This document shows positions 26,618-35,171 of a DNA stretch of 55,612 bases, piece after piece (within the stretch, counting starts at the first letter, position 1; every line of letters starts with the position of its first letter). The stretch is taken from assembly GCF_029266915.1 (NCBI RefSeq), contig NZ_JARIEF010000109.1, forward strand, positions 1-55,612. Reading direction: 5' to 3'. The translations under genes were made by a program, and so were the position numbers. A model generated the notes under the pieces. The model did not search any database and had not been told where the DNA came from. It saw only the letters and a program-made list of their open reading frames with translations. Origin of the DNA: Tissierella sp. (GTDB lineage: Bacteria; Bacillota; Clostridia; Tissierellales; Tissierellaceae).

Positions 26618-27930
26618 ACAAAGGAATATTGTGTATAGTTGGTAGACCCAATGTAGGTAAGTCTACCCTATTTAATAGAATAGTAGGAAAGAAAATAGCC
26701 ATAACAGAAGACCAGCCTGGAGTAACTCGAGATAGAATATATTCAGAAGCAGAGTGGCTTGGAAATCATTTTACTATAATAGATACAGGTGGACTTGAGC
26801 CGGAAAAAGAAGATACTATGATGAGTAATATTCAAAAGCAGGCTCAAATAGCGATAGAAACTGCTGATGTAATACTATTTGTAGTAGATGGAATTGAAGG
26901 ACTTACTAGTACAGATAGAGAGATAGCTACAATTCTTAGAAAATCTGGATCTGAAGTAATCCTTGCTTGCAATAAAATTGATAATCCTAAAAATGCGGAT
27001 GATGTATATGAGTTTTATGAGTTAGGATTTGGGGAACCTTTCGTGGTTTCAAGTGAACAGGCTCTTGGAATAGGAGACTTATTAGATGAAATAGTAAAAT
27101 ATTTCCCTAAAGAAATTATGGAATCCGATCAAGATGATACAATAAAGGTAACATTAATTGGAAAACCTAACGTTGGTAAATCTTCACTTATAAATAACAT
27201 ACTTGGTGAAGAAAGAGTAATAGTAACTAATATCCCCGGAACAACTAGAGACGCAATAGATAGTAAGTTTTCTTATAAAGAACACGACTATTTATTCATA
27301 GATACAGCAGGGCTAAGGCGTAAAAGAAGTGTAGAAGAAAATGTCGAAAGATACTCTGTGTTAAGAACTTTAACAGCGGTGGATAGGGCTGATATATGTA
27401 TATTAGTTATAGATGCGTTACAGGGAGTTACAGAACAAGACACAAAAATAGCAGGCTATGCTCATGATAATGGAAAAGCCATGATAATTGCTATAAACAA
27501 ATGGGACTTAGTTGAAAAAGAAAATTTAACATATAGAGAGTTTGAAAAGAGCATAAGAGAAACTTTAGGATTTATGACTTATGCCCCCATAGTTTTTATT
27601 TCAGCACTTACAGGTCAGAGGGTTCCTAAACTTATGGAACTTTTAAATGTTGTAAATAATAATTATAATTTAAGAATAAGTACAGGTGTATTAAACGATA
27701 TAATAAATCAAGCAGTCCTTATGAATCAGCCGCCATCTGAAAAGGGCAGAAGATGTAAAATTTATTATGGAACACAAGCTACAGTTAGGCCACCAACATT
27801 TGTAATTTTTATTAATGATAAGGAGTTAATGCATTTTTCTTATCAAAGATATTTAGAAAATCAAATTAGAAACCATTTTGGTTTTGAAGGAACTCCTATA
27901 AAAATAGAATTCAGGCAAAAAGGTAAATAA
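26614..27930 (+). CDS. der: Ribosome assembly GTPase Der (EngA)
   Basis: Essential GTPase with two tandem G domains that helps mature the 50S subunit. G1 motifs GRPNVGKSTL (first domain) and GKPNVGKSSL (second), DTGG and DTAG, NKID and NKWD are all intact, followed by the C-terminal KH-like domain. Length 438 residues is standard. Translationally coupled to the DUF512 gene by an ATGA overlap and followed by plsY after one base. Confidence 0.97.
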   Translation: MNKGILCIVGRPNVGKSTLFNRIVGKKIAITEDQPGVTRDRIYSEAEWLGNHFTIIDTGGLEPEKEDTMMSNIQKQAQIAIETADVILFVVDGIEGLTSTDREIATILRKSGSEVILACNKIDNPKNADDVYEFYELGFGEPFVVSSEQALGIGDLLDEIVKYFPKEIMESDQDDTIKVTLIGKPNVGKSSLINNILGEERVIVTNIPGTTRDAIDSKFSYKEHDYLFIDTAGLRRKRSVEENVERYSVLRTLTAVDRADICILVIDALQGVTEQDTKIAGYAHDNGKAMIIAINKWDLVEKENLTYREFEKSIRETLGFMTYAPIVFISALTGQRVPKLMELLNVVNNNYNLRISTGVLNDIINQAVLMNQPPSEKGRRCKIYYGTQATVRPPTFVIFINDKELMHFSYQRYLENQIRNHFGFEGTPIKIEFRQKGK

Positions 27931-27931
27931 G

Positions 27932-28525
27932 ATGAAATATTTATTTGTAATTATTCTACCTTATTTGATAGGATGTTTTTCTTCTGCATATGTAATTGGT
28001 AAGGCTTTTAAAAAGATAGATATCAGGAATTTCGGGAGTGGAAATGTAGGATCTACAAATGCTCTCAGAGTTATGGGAGCTAAGCTGGGCATATTTACTT
28101 TCTTATTAGATATTTTAAAAGGAGTAATAGCAGTGTATCTTGGAAGCTTTATATTAGGAGAAAATGGAGCATTAATAGCTGGGTTATTTGTAGTTATTGG
28201 TCATAACTGGCCAATCTTTATCAATTTTAAAGGTGGCAAGGGTGTTGCAACTTCTATAGGAGTCCTATTTAGTTTATTAGGTACTGTAGTATTAATACCT
28301 TTATTTATAACTTTTATTATAATATTAACCACAAAATATGTTTCTTTAGGATCTATATCTTTTCTTGTCTTAGTTCCTATAATATATGGGATTCTTGTAA
28401 AACCTTTTTATATAAAGTTTTTTTTATTAACCTTAGTTCTTGCCTTGCTTGGAGTTATTAGGCACAAGGAAAATATTAAAAGATTAATTAATAAAAATGA
28501 AAGTAAAATCAAACTCGGAAGGTGA
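27932..28525 (+). CDS. plsY: Acyl-phosphate:glycerol-3-phosphate acyltransferase PlsY
   Basis: Membrane enzyme for the first acylation step of phospholipid synthesis. The 197-residue protein has five hydrophobic helices and the three catalytic motifs: NFGSGNVGSTNALR (about 33-46), GHNWPIFINFKGGKGVATS (about 89-107), and a third near VRHKENI at the C-terminal side. The upstream der gene ends two bases before, and gpsA, which supplies its glycerol-3-phosphate substrate, follows eight bases later. Confidence 0.96.
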   Translation: MKYLFVIILPYLIGCFSSAYVIGKAFKKIDIRNFGSGNVGSTNALRVMGAKLGIFTFLLDILKGVIAVYLGSFILGENGALIAGLFVVIGHNWPIFINFKGGKGVATSIGVLFSLLGTVVLIPLFITFIIILTTKYVSLGSISFLVLVPIIYGILVKPFYIKFFLLTLVLALLGVIRHKENIKRLINKNESKIKLGR

Positions 28526-28532
28526 TTATATA

Positions 28533-29540
28533 ATGGACAAAGTAAGTGTTCTAGGAGGAGGTAGCTGGGGCACAGCTCTAGCTATTCTGCTTGCAAAGAA
28601 AGGAAAATATGTAGAACTTTGGGTAAGAGGTAATGATCAATTTAATGAAATATCTAATTCACGAAAAAATGATAAGTATCTTCCAAACGTTGTATTTCCT
28701 GAAAATTTAAAAGTAGTCAATAAATTAGAAGAATCTATACAGGATAAAGATATAATAGTTTTAGCTGTTCCAACTCATGGAGTCAGAGATGTTTTAAATA
28801 AAATAAAGAATTATATTAAAGAGGATCAGATTATTGTTAATGTAGCTAAGGGAATTGAAAATGAAAGTCTTCTTAGAATATCTGAAATAGTAAAAGAAAT
28901 TCTACCCGAGAACAAATTTGTTTGTCTATCAGGACCCTCACACGCAGAAGAGGTGGCTCTTGATATTCCAACGACTGTGGTTTCTTCTTCAATTGACCTA
29001 GAAGCTGCAGAATATATACAAAAAACTTTTATGACTGCTGATTTCAGAGTTTATACCAATCAAGATTTAATAGGCGTAGAATTAGGAGGGGCTTTGAAAA
29101 ATATAATAGCCCTAGGAGCCGGTATTTCTGATGGACTTGGATATGGAGATAATAGTAAAGCCGCTTTAATGACCAGAGGGATATCTGAAATGGCAAGACT
29201 TGGTCAAGAGATGGGAGCTTCTTTAAGTACTTTCTGGGGATTATCTGGGATTGGTGATTTGATAGTAACTTGTACTAGTATGCACAGCAGGAACCGAAGA
29301 GCAGGAATACTTATAGGTGAAGGTAAAAGTATAAATGAGGCGATAGAAAAAATCGGAATGGTTGTTGAAGGTATAAAGACAACTAAATCAGCTTACAAAT
29401 TAGCCGAAAAATATAATATAGACCTTCCTATAACCAGAGAGCTTTATAAAGTTCTTTATGAGGATAAAGATATTAAAGAATCTGTTCCTAACTTAATGGG
29501 AAGAGATAAAAAACATGAAATGGAAGACTTATTATTTTAA
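28533..29540 (+). CDS. gpsA: Glycerol-3-phosphate dehydrogenase [NAD(P)+]
   Basis: Reduces dihydroxyacetone phosphate to glycerol-3-phosphate, the substrate of the PlsY encoded just upstream. The 335-residue protein has the dinucleotide site VLGGGSWGTALA (about 5-16), LSGPSHAEEVA, and the substrate region GVELGGALKNIIALGAGISDGLG with the catalytic lysine. ATG 28533 lies seven bases after GGTGAT, whose TGA is also the plsY stop. A longer reading from 28497 would overlap plsY and has no ribosome binding site. Confidence 0.96.
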   Translation: MDKVSVLGGGSWGTALAILLAKKGKYVELWVRGNDQFNEISNSRKNDKYLPNVVFPENLKVVNKLEESIQDKDIIVLAVPTHGVRDVLNKIKNYIKEDQIIVNVAKGIENESLLRISEIVKEILPENKFVCLSGPSHAEEVALDIPTTVVSSSIDLEAAEYIQKTFMTADFRVYTNQDLIGVELGGALKNIIALGAGISDGLGYGDNSKAALMTRGISEMARLGQEMGASLSTFWGLSGIGDLIVTCTSMHSRNRRAGILIGEGKSINEAIEKIGMVVEGIKTTKSAYKLAEKYNIDLPITRELYKVLYEDKDIKESVPNLMGRDKKHEMEDLLF

Positions 29541-29542
29541 AA

Positions 29543-29589
29543 CAAGCTAATTAAAAACCTGTAATTTATTAGGTTCTTTAATTAGCTTG
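29543..29589 (+). terminator. Terminator of the der-plsY-gpsA operon
   Basis: CAAGCTAATTAAA and AACCT pair with AGGTT and TTTAATTAGCTTG, about 18 pairs with one mismatch. No strong U run follows. Confidence 0.65.
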
Positions 29590-29715
29590 AAATATATAAT
29601 GGACTTTTAATATAAAAAATGAGAATAGAATTTTTTTTATATTAAATATCATAATAAATCTTATCATATATGACTATTGTTTTTAAATATTATTGTTACA
29701 AACAAGCTATTATAG

Positions 29716-29744
29716 TTTAAAATGAATAAATAATGTGATATAAT
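29716..29744 (+). promoter_or_regulatory. Probable promoter of the HlyD-like/cell-division cluster
   Basis: TTTAAA (29716-29721), 17-base spacer, TATAAT (29739-29744), 34 bases before the next gene. The rest of the 237-base gap after gpsA is AT-rich with nothing else I recognise. Confidence 0.5.
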
Positions 29745-29777
29745 TAAAAACAAGTATATACATTAGGAGGAAAAGTT

Positions 29778-30155
29778 ATGCTAATATTTTTAAGAGATTT
29801 AACTATTTTTCTATTTTGTATGAGTTTGTTTGGATTTGTTTTGGTTATAATAAAAGAAAAAATATATATGAAAAAAAATATTATAATTATTGAAAACAAA
29901 TATTTAACTAAAGATGATCTTGAAGAAGTAGATATAAATGAATTTGTAATAAAGGGAAAAAGAGTAAAGTCAGGAGATGAAGTTAAAGTTATTACTTCCA
30001 GAAAAGAGACTATAAATGGAACACTTATTGGGGGAAATAGTGCTAACAGAGCAATTCATATGATCACTTTTGATAATAAAATAAAAAGATTAAAAGTAGA
30101 TGCTATTTCAAAATTCAAGATAATAAGTAAATATGGGAAATTTCTTAACTATTAG
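29778..30155 (+). CDS. Unrecognised small membrane-anchored protein
   Basis: I do not recognise this 125-residue protein. It has one N-terminal hydrophobic helix (about 2-27) followed by a positive segment (KEKIYMKKN), so an N-out topology with a soluble C-terminal part in the cytoplasm is likely. The soluble part (about 55-118) alternates short beta-like stretches (SGDEVKVI, INGTLIGG, AIHMITFD, IKRLKVDAI) and reads like a small beta-barrel of SH3 or Sm type, which is only a visual guess. AGGAGG precedes ATG 29778. The HlyD-like gene follows 12 bases later, so they are surely co-transcribed and may act together at the division site or envelope. Confidence 0.7.
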   Translation: MLIFLRDLTIFLFCMSLFGFVLVIIKEKIYMKKNIIIIENKYLTKDDLEEVDINEFVIKGKRVKSGDEVKVITSRKETINGTLIGGNSANRAIHMITFDNKIKRLKVDAISKFKIISKYGKFLNY

Positions 30156-30167
30156 AGGTGGGCAGGA

Positions 30168-31460
30168 TTGTCTTATGAACAAAGGAAAACAAATAGAGAA
30201 AAAAGAGAAAAAAGATATAAAATTATAATGCTTGGTTTTATCTTAATAGTAATATTAGTGTTTTCATTTTCTTTGATAAATAAAAAATCAGAAATTGTTA
30301 TGGCAGAAAAAGATGTTTTTTTAAAAGAGATAGAATTACAGGCAGTGGCGATAAAAGATGAAAGCGTATTTAAGCTTACAGATACTAAAGATATAGATCC
30401 TTCTGTTTTAGAAGGTCAAAAGATACCTGTAGGAACAAAAATTGGAAATGCAACTTTATTAAATGATATAAAACTTTTAAAAAAAGAATTAAAAGATATT
30501 GAAGATGCTATATTGACTTTAAAAAATACTGATAAGGGCGAAGTATATAAAAATGATAAAAACAAGCTTACTACAGACTATACTAATTTAGTAGAAAATT
30601 TACAGAAGAAAATTGATCTTAAAGATTATAAGAATATTGATGGAGTAAAGAAAGAAATAGTATCTATTAATAAAAAACTCAATGATTTAATGCCTCAAAA
30701 CAATCTTTTAGGAGAAAGTATTGAGACTTTAAATGAAAAAAAAGAGACAATAAAAACTGAAATAAATCAAAAAGACAGTTCTTATACAAGTAAATCTTCA
30801 GGAATAGTATCTTATAAAGTTGATGGATATGAGAATAAATTCAAAACTAAAGAGTTTAGTAACTACACTTATGACTTTCTATCTTTACCTGATAGCAATA
30901 TAAATCCTAGAGGTGAAATTGAAACTTTAAAAGAATTTGATTCATTTAAAATCATAGATAACTTTCAATGGTACCTAGCTCTTAAAATCTCAGATAGAAA
31001 AGATATAAATAGTTATGAAATTGGAGACCAGTTGGCTGTAAAATATCCTTCAAAGGATGGAAATTTAGAAATAAAAGGAACTATAATTGCTATAAATAAT
31101 AGTTCTAATAAATCGGTAATAATATTAAGGTTGAATAAGTACCTACATGAGTTATATAATGCTAGATTTCCTAAAGTCAAATTGATTCAAGAAAAAATCG
31201 AAGGTTTAAAACTACCTAAAGATGTTATTATTGATCGAAAAGGCGAAAAAGGGGTTTATATAAAAGATTTTAGTGGTATAGTAAAGTATAGGCCTGTGAA
31301 GGTCTTATCTACTAAGGATGAGATTACCTACATAGACAAAGGTGATGAAAATCTTTTAATAAATATAGATACAAGAAAAAAAGAAGTAAGAACAGTATCT
31401 ATATATGATGAAATACTTTTACAGCCAAATAAGTTTAAAGAAAATCAGATTTTAGATTAA
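30168..31460 (+). CDS. HlyD-like membrane-fusion/adaptor protein
   Basis: The 430-residue protein has a very basic N-terminus (RKTNREKREKRYK), one transmembrane helix (about 21-39), an extracytoplasmic region with lysine- and glutamate-rich coiled-coil stretches (about 100-200), a short lipoyl-like SSGIVSYKVDGYENKF segment (about 210-224), and a beta-rich C-terminal part. This layout resembles HlyD-type adaptors, and similar genes are common beside yggS-sepF in Clostridia. No ABC or MFS transporter is nearby, so transport is unsupported; a wall or division role is inferred from context only. The start is TTG 30168 after an AGGTGGG-type site. The yggS gene follows within 10 bases. Confidence 0.7.
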   Translation: MSYEQRKTNREKREKRYKIIMLGFILIVILVFSFSLINKKSEIVMAEKDVFLKEIELQAVAIKDESVFKLTDTKDIDPSVLEGQKIPVGTKIGNATLLNDIKLLKKELKDIEDAILTLKNTDKGEVYKNDKNKLTTDYTNLVENLQKKIDLKDYKNIDGVKKEIVSINKKLNDLMPQNNLLGESIETLNEKKETIKTEINQKDSSYTSKSSGIVSYKVDGYENKFKTKEFSNYTYDFLSLPDSNINPRGEIETLKEFDSFKIIDNFQWYLALKISDRKDINSYEIGDQLAVKYPSKDGNLEIKGTIIAINNSSNKSVIILRLNKYLHELYNARFPKVKLIQEKIEGLKLPKDVIIDRKGEKGVYIKDFSGIVKYRPVKVLSTKDEITYIDKGDENLLINIDTRKKEVRTVSIYDEILLQPNKFKENQILD

Positions 31461-31469
31461 TAGTTAGGG

Positions 31470-32168
31470 GTGATAGATATCCACATAAAGAAGAATTTAC
31501 AAGATATAAAAGAAGATATAGAGAAGATTTTAGAAAAAGAAGGCAGAGCAAAAGATAGTGTCACACTTATAGCAGTTACAAAAACAGTAGATGTTGAAAC
31601 TATAAAAAGATCTATAGAACTTGGTATTACAGATATTGGAGAAAACCGCGTTCAAGAATTAGAGAAAAAAATTGATTATTTAAAGGAAAGTGTAGATTAC
31701 CATATGATTGGACATCTGCAGAGTAATAAAGTTAAATATATAATTGACAGAGTAAAGCTTATTCATTCTTTAGATCGAATTTCTTTAGCAAAAGAGATAA
31801 ATAAACAGGCAAAGAAGAATAATATAGTTGCAGATACTTTAATTCAGGTAAATATCGCAGAAGAAGATAGTAAATTTGGGCTCCACAAAGAGGATGTCAT
31901 TCCTTTTATAGAAGAAGTTTTAAAGTATGAAAATATAAGAATTAAAGGTCTTATGACTATAGCACCATTTACAGAGGATGAAGATCTATTGAGAGATATC
32001 TTTAGAAAGATGAGCATCCTAAAAAAGGAAATAGAAAATAAAAAGTATAAAGACTTATCACTTGAATACTTATCTATGGGAATGACAAATGATTATAAAA
32101 TAGCCATAGAGGAAGGTTCTAATATGGTGAGAGTAGGAACTGGAATATTTGGAAAAAGAAATTATTAG
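31470..32168 (+). CDS. PLP homeostasis protein (YggS/PROSC family)
   Basis: PLP-binding protein that keeps pyridoxal phosphate and amino acid pools balanced. The 232-residue barrel shows the PLP-lysine strand VTLIAVTKTVD, IGENRVQE, MIGHLQSNK, GLMTIAPF, LSMGMTNDYKIAIEEGSNMVRVGTGIFG. In Gram-positives it regularly sits upstream of sepF, as here. Start: the coordinate is GTG 31470, but this GTG lies inside the ribosome binding site GGGGTGAT. The nearly identical leader of the gene at 46378 (AGGTGATAGATATG) starts with the codon equivalent to AUC 31479 here, which would give the N-terminus M-HIKKNLQDI expected for the family. See findings. Confidence 0.92.
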   Translation: MIDIHIKKNLQDIKEDIEKILEKEGRAKDSVTLIAVTKTVDVETIKRSIELGITDIGENRVQELEKKIDYLKESVDYHMIGHLQSNKVKYIIDRVKLIHSLDRISLAKEINKQAKKNNIVADTLIQVNIAEEDSKFGLHKEDVIPFIEEVLKYENIRIKGLMTIAPFTEDEDLLRDIFRKMSILKKEIENKKYKDLSLEYLSMGMTNDYKIAIEEGSNMVRVGTGIFGKRNY

Positions 32169-32179
32169 GAGGTATTGTG

Positions 32180-32608
32180 ATGAGTAATATGATGAATAAA
32201 TTTAAATATTTTATAGGACTTGATGACTATGATGAAGATGAGGAAGAGATGTATGAAGATGAAAATCTTGAAATACCAATTTCTACAAAAACAAAAAAGA
32301 TTAATAATAAGGTTGTGAATATACATACTAATAGTAATATGAAAATTGTAATTCACGAACCATTGAGTTATGAAGAAGCACCTCAAATAGTTGAAGATTT
32401 AAAGTCAAGAAAAGTAGTAGTAATTAATTTTGAGCAATTGGATACAAATTTAAAAAGACAAATATTTGACTTTGTAAATGGTGCACTTTATGCAATGGAA
32501 GGAAAGATTCAAAAAGTTACTAAGGATATATTTATATTAGCACAAAATCATGTAGAGATTGATGGATTAAAAGAAGAGCTAAAAACTAAAGGAATATTTC
32601 CTTGGTAA
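32180..32608 (+). CDS. sepF: Cell division protein SepF
   Basis: FtsZ-binding protein that anchors and bundles Z-rings at the membrane. The 142-residue protein begins with a short amphipathic membrane-binding helix (SNMMNKFKYFIGL), then an acidic linker (DDYDEDEEEMYEDE), then the globular domain with IHEPLSYEEAPQIVEDL, VVVINFEQLD, RQIFDFVNGALYAMEG and FILAQNHVEI. ATG 32180 is seven bases after TAGGAGG; an in-frame GTG at 32177 is slightly less well spaced. It follows yggS by 11 bases. Confidence 0.96.
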   Translation: MSNMMNKFKYFIGLDDYDEDEEEMYEDENLEIPISTKTKKINNKVVNIHTNSNMKIVIHEPLSYEEAPQIVEDLKSRKVVVINFEQLDTNLKRQIFDFVNGALYAMEGKIQKVTKDIFILAQNHVEIDGLKEELKTKGIFPW

Positions 32609-32621
32609 ATAGGAGAGATAT

Positions 32622-32891
32622 ATGATTAATCTTTATAAAGTATTGGGTGACTTAGTAAATATAATTCAATTTTTAATCTTAATAAGAATAGTATTATCTT
32701 TTATAAACATAAATATGGATAATCCTTTAGGAGAAATAATCTATACTATGACAGAACCAGTATTGGCTCCTGCAAGAGCTTTGATTTACAAGCTAAAAAT
32801 TGACACTGGAATGTTTGATTTTTCTCCCATGTTAGCTATAATTATGTTAAATATATTGTATAGTCTAGTGGCAAGGATATTAATTTTTTAG
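32622..32891 (+). CDS. ylmG: YggT family membrane protein (YlmG)
   Basis: 89-residue protein with two transmembrane helices (about 7-28 and 68-86) and the YggT signature FININMDNPLGEIIYTMTEPVLAPARALI between them. Found next to sepF in most Gram-positives and linked genetically to division or membrane organisation; exact function not established. AGGAG precedes ATG 32622. The YlmH gene begins two bases after its stop. Confidence 0.93.
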   Translation: MINLYKVLGDLVNIIQFLILIRIVLSFININMDNPLGEIIYTMTEPVLAPARALIYKLKIDTGMFDFSPMLAIIMLNILYSLVARILIF

Positions 32892-32893
32892 AT

Positions 32894-33679
32894 ATGAATA
32901 TAAATAAAGAAGAATATACTAAACATATAAAAGATAATGAAAAAAAAATTGAAATTCGAAAAATTATTGATAAAATAGAAATAGTTTTAAATAAACACAT
33001 AATTCAGACAACTGATTTCCTGGATCCTTTTGAAGTTGAGCTTGCTGTTTCAGTACTAAATAGGTTTGAGGAAATAGAATATTCTCTAGAAGGAGGATAT
33101 CAAGATGCTGAAAGGAAGATTATAATTATATATCCTTTTTATATTTTTAAAGAAGATATTGAAATTCCAGTATCTTCTTTAAAAATAACTGGAGATTTAA
33201 AAGAAATAGAACATAAAGATTATTTAGGCTCTATTTTAAGTTTAGGATTAAAGAGAAGCAAAATCGGTGATATTTTAGTTTATGAAGATGAAGGTGTTTT
33301 GATAGTTAAGCAAGAAATTAGTGATTTTGTTTTATATAATCTAGAAAAGATTAGAAATAAAAACATTGAAATCTTTATACATAATCAAGCAGAAATTGAA
33401 CCGCCCTTAGAAGAATATAAAGAAATTAACAAGTTTTTGGTTTCGCTTAGAATAGACAGTATTATTAGTGCTGCTTATAATCTATCTAGAAAAGAGAGCA
33501 TTCTTATTATAGATAGCGGCAAAGTAAAGATAAACTTTGAGACTATTGATAGAGCTTCAAAAGAAGTAAAAGAAGGAGATCTGATATCTGTAAAAGGATT
33601 TGGAAGATTTATTCTTCATAAAATAAAAGGTACAAGTAAAAGTGGAAGATTTATATGTGTAATAAGGATTATATTATAG
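32894..33679 (+). CDS. ylmH: S4-domain RNA-binding protein YlmH
   Basis: The 261-residue protein has an N-terminal region typical of YlmH (LDPFEVELAVSVLNRF) and a C-terminal S4 RNA-binding domain (about 188-245, LRIDSIISAAYNLSRKES and VKEGDLISVKGFGRF). Relatives bind stalled 50S subunits carrying peptidyl-tRNA and take part in ribosome rescue, the same pathway as RqcH, which is encoded at 37223-39001. Its own ribosome binding site is weak; it probably depends on coupling with ylmG two bases upstream. Confidence 0.93.
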   Translation: MNINKEEYTKHIKDNEKKIEIRKIIDKIEIVLNKHIIQTTDFLDPFEVELAVSVLNRFEEIEYSLEGGYQDAERKIIIIYPFYIFKEDIEIPVSSLKITGDLKEIEHKDYLGSILSLGLKRSKIGDILVYEDEGVLIVKQEISDFVLYNLEKIRNKNIEIFIHNQAEIEPPLEEYKEINKFLVSLRIDSIISAAYNLSRKESILIIDSGKVKINFETIDRASKEVKEGDLISVKGFGRFILHKIKGTSKSGRFICVIRIIL

Positions 33680-33695
33680 AAGGAGTGATTGTACT

Positions 33696-34319
33696 TTGCT
33701 TACACCCTTAGATATTCAAAATAAAGAGTTTAAAAAGACTCTAAGAGGTTATGAAGTCAAAGCAGTAGAGAACTTTTTAGATGAAGTAATGGAAGATTAT
33801 GAAAAAATTTATAAAGAGAACATTGAATTAAAAGATAAGGTTAATTTATTTTCTGATCAAATACGCCATTATAATACATTAGAAGAAACTTTAAAGAACA
33901 CATTGATAATAGCTCAAACTACATCAGAAGAAGTTATAAGTTCAGCCAGAACTAAGTCTCAAAATATAACAGATGAAGCAGAAATAACCGGAGACAGAAT
34001 AATTGCACTTGCCAATGAGAAGGTAAGAGATATTAAACAAGAAGCAAATGACAAAGTAAGAGATATAAAGCAAGAATATGAGCATTTAAGAAAAGAGATG
34101 TTCTATTTTAAAACAAGCTATCAATCTTTTATTGAAGCACAATTAATATCTTTGGAGAAATTTCATAAAGAAATTGAAGAAAAGAATATTGAAATTTCTA
34201 CAGAAGAAGAAATTGATGAAATTATAGATGAAGATTTGATTTATGATGAATCTATAGATAATGAGATTAGACAAGAAGAAATGAGTCCCGAAGTAGTACC
34301 GTCCTTGAATGGAAATTAA
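33696..34319 (+). CDS. divIVA: Cell division protein DivIVA
   Basis: Curvature-sensing coiled-coil protein that recruits partners to septa and poles. The 207-residue protein starts with the lipid-binding N-terminal domain (LTPLDIQNKEFKKTLRGYEV, then VENFLDEVMEDYE, residues 2-44), followed by a long coiled coil to about 155 and an acidic tail. An imperfect duplication, KVRDIKQEANDKVRDIKQE (about 109-127), lies in the coiled coil. The start is TTG 33696 after AGGAGTGAT. In many relatives ileS follows divIVA; here it does not. Confidence 0.95.
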   Translation: MLTPLDIQNKEFKKTLRGYEVKAVENFLDEVMEDYEKIYKENIELKDKVNLFSDQIRHYNTLEETLKNTLIIAQTTSEEVISSARTKSQNITDEAEITGDRIIALANEKVRDIKQEANDKVRDIKQEYEHLRKEMFYFKTSYQSFIEAQLISLEKFHKEIEEKNIEISTEEEIDEIIDEDLIYDESIDNEIRQEEMSPEVVPSLNGN

Positions 34320-34332
34320 AATATAAAAATAT

Positions 34333-34350
34333 AATCTATACTTATAGATT
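34333..34350. repeat. Short hairpin after divIVA
   Basis: AATCTATA and TATAGATT flank a two-base centre. There is no U run on the + strand, so terminator function is doubtful. Confidence 0.35.
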
Positions 34351-34430
34351 GACTTATTAAATTCTTTTATGAATATTTTATTATAATTGGGTATATGAAT
34401 ATATAATATGATATTTAAGGAGAGTTGAAA

Positions 34431-35066
34431 ATGGATAAGGATAAATTAGATTATTTTAAAGAAAAACTTTTACAAGAAAAAGAAGTACAAATGAATTCTT
34501 TAAAAAATAGAGAACAAGAAAAAGATCAAACTATAGAACTTTTAGATAGTGAACTGTCTTCATATGATAATCATCCTGCAGATGTCGGAACAGAAGTCTA
34601 TATGATGGAACAAGAACAAGGATTTAAAGATCAAATAAAAAGTGTAATAAGAGAAATTGATGATTCTCTAGAGGATATAAAGGAAGGAAGATATGGTTAT
34701 TGCTCTAACTGTAACAAGAATATTCAGGAAGAGAGATTAGAACTTATTCCATATGCTAAGACTTGTTTAGAATGTACTGAAGAAAATAAAGATGATTTTA
34801 AAGATCCTAGAGAAAATGATAAAAAAATATATGAATCCTTGAATTATGAAACATTTAATCTATCTCCAGGAGAAAAGGAAGATAGTACTGGATATGATGG
34901 AAAGGATACACTTAAAGATTTATTTGAAGATAATATCGTAGATGATGATCCATCTCTTTCTACAGGTGACAATATGGGACTTATAGAAGAGGGACAATAC
35001 AATGATTCAGAAATGGTAGAAGAGATTGAGAAAATCTCTGAAGAGGAATATAAAGATACTTTATAA
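34431..35066 (+). CDS. DksA/TraR-type zinc-finger protein, YlyA/YteA-like
   Basis: The 211-residue protein has an N-terminal coiled coil (KLDYFKEKLLQEKEVQMNSL), the family stretch SSYDNHPADVGTEVYMMEQEQGF (an acidic tip in relatives), and a C4 zinc finger CSNCNKNIQEERLELIPYAKTCLEC (CxxC-x17-CxxC). The acidic C-terminal half is typical of the sporulation-associated YteA subgroup. Its position just before lspA-rluD-pyrR equals that of B. subtilis ylyA, which tunes RNA polymerase during spore formation. I chose ATG 34431, eight bases after GGAG; a TTG at 34425 is too close to that site. Confidence 0.88.
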   Translation: MDKDKLDYFKEKLLQEKEVQMNSLKNREQEKDQTIELLDSELSSYDNHPADVGTEVYMMEQEQGFKDQIKSVIREIDDSLEDIKEGRYGYCSNCNKNIQEERLELIPYAKTCLECTEENKDDFKDPRENDKKIYESLNYETFNLSPGEKEDSTGYDGKDTLKDLFEDNIVDDDPSLSTGDNMGLIEEGQYNDSEMVEEIEKISEEEYKDTL

Positions 35067-35100
35067 TAAACTTCTCTGGTTAACCAGAGAAGTTTATTAT
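35063..35100. terminator. 38-base perfect palindrome after the DksA-like gene
   Basis: ATAATAAACTTCTCTGGTT is followed by its exact complement and overlaps the stop codon. A T-rich flank occurs on both strands; probably a terminator. Confidence 0.7.
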
Positions 35101-35171
35101 ATTATAAGGATTTATTATAATAGTTTAAGCGGTGTGTAAATTGAATTGTATTTAAAAGTAGGAGGAGTGTA

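Noticed and set aside
34320-34430. Remnant of ileS between divIVA and the DksA-like gene
   Set aside because: The 110 bases show no similarity to a synthetase and contain only a short hairpin and AT-rich DNA.
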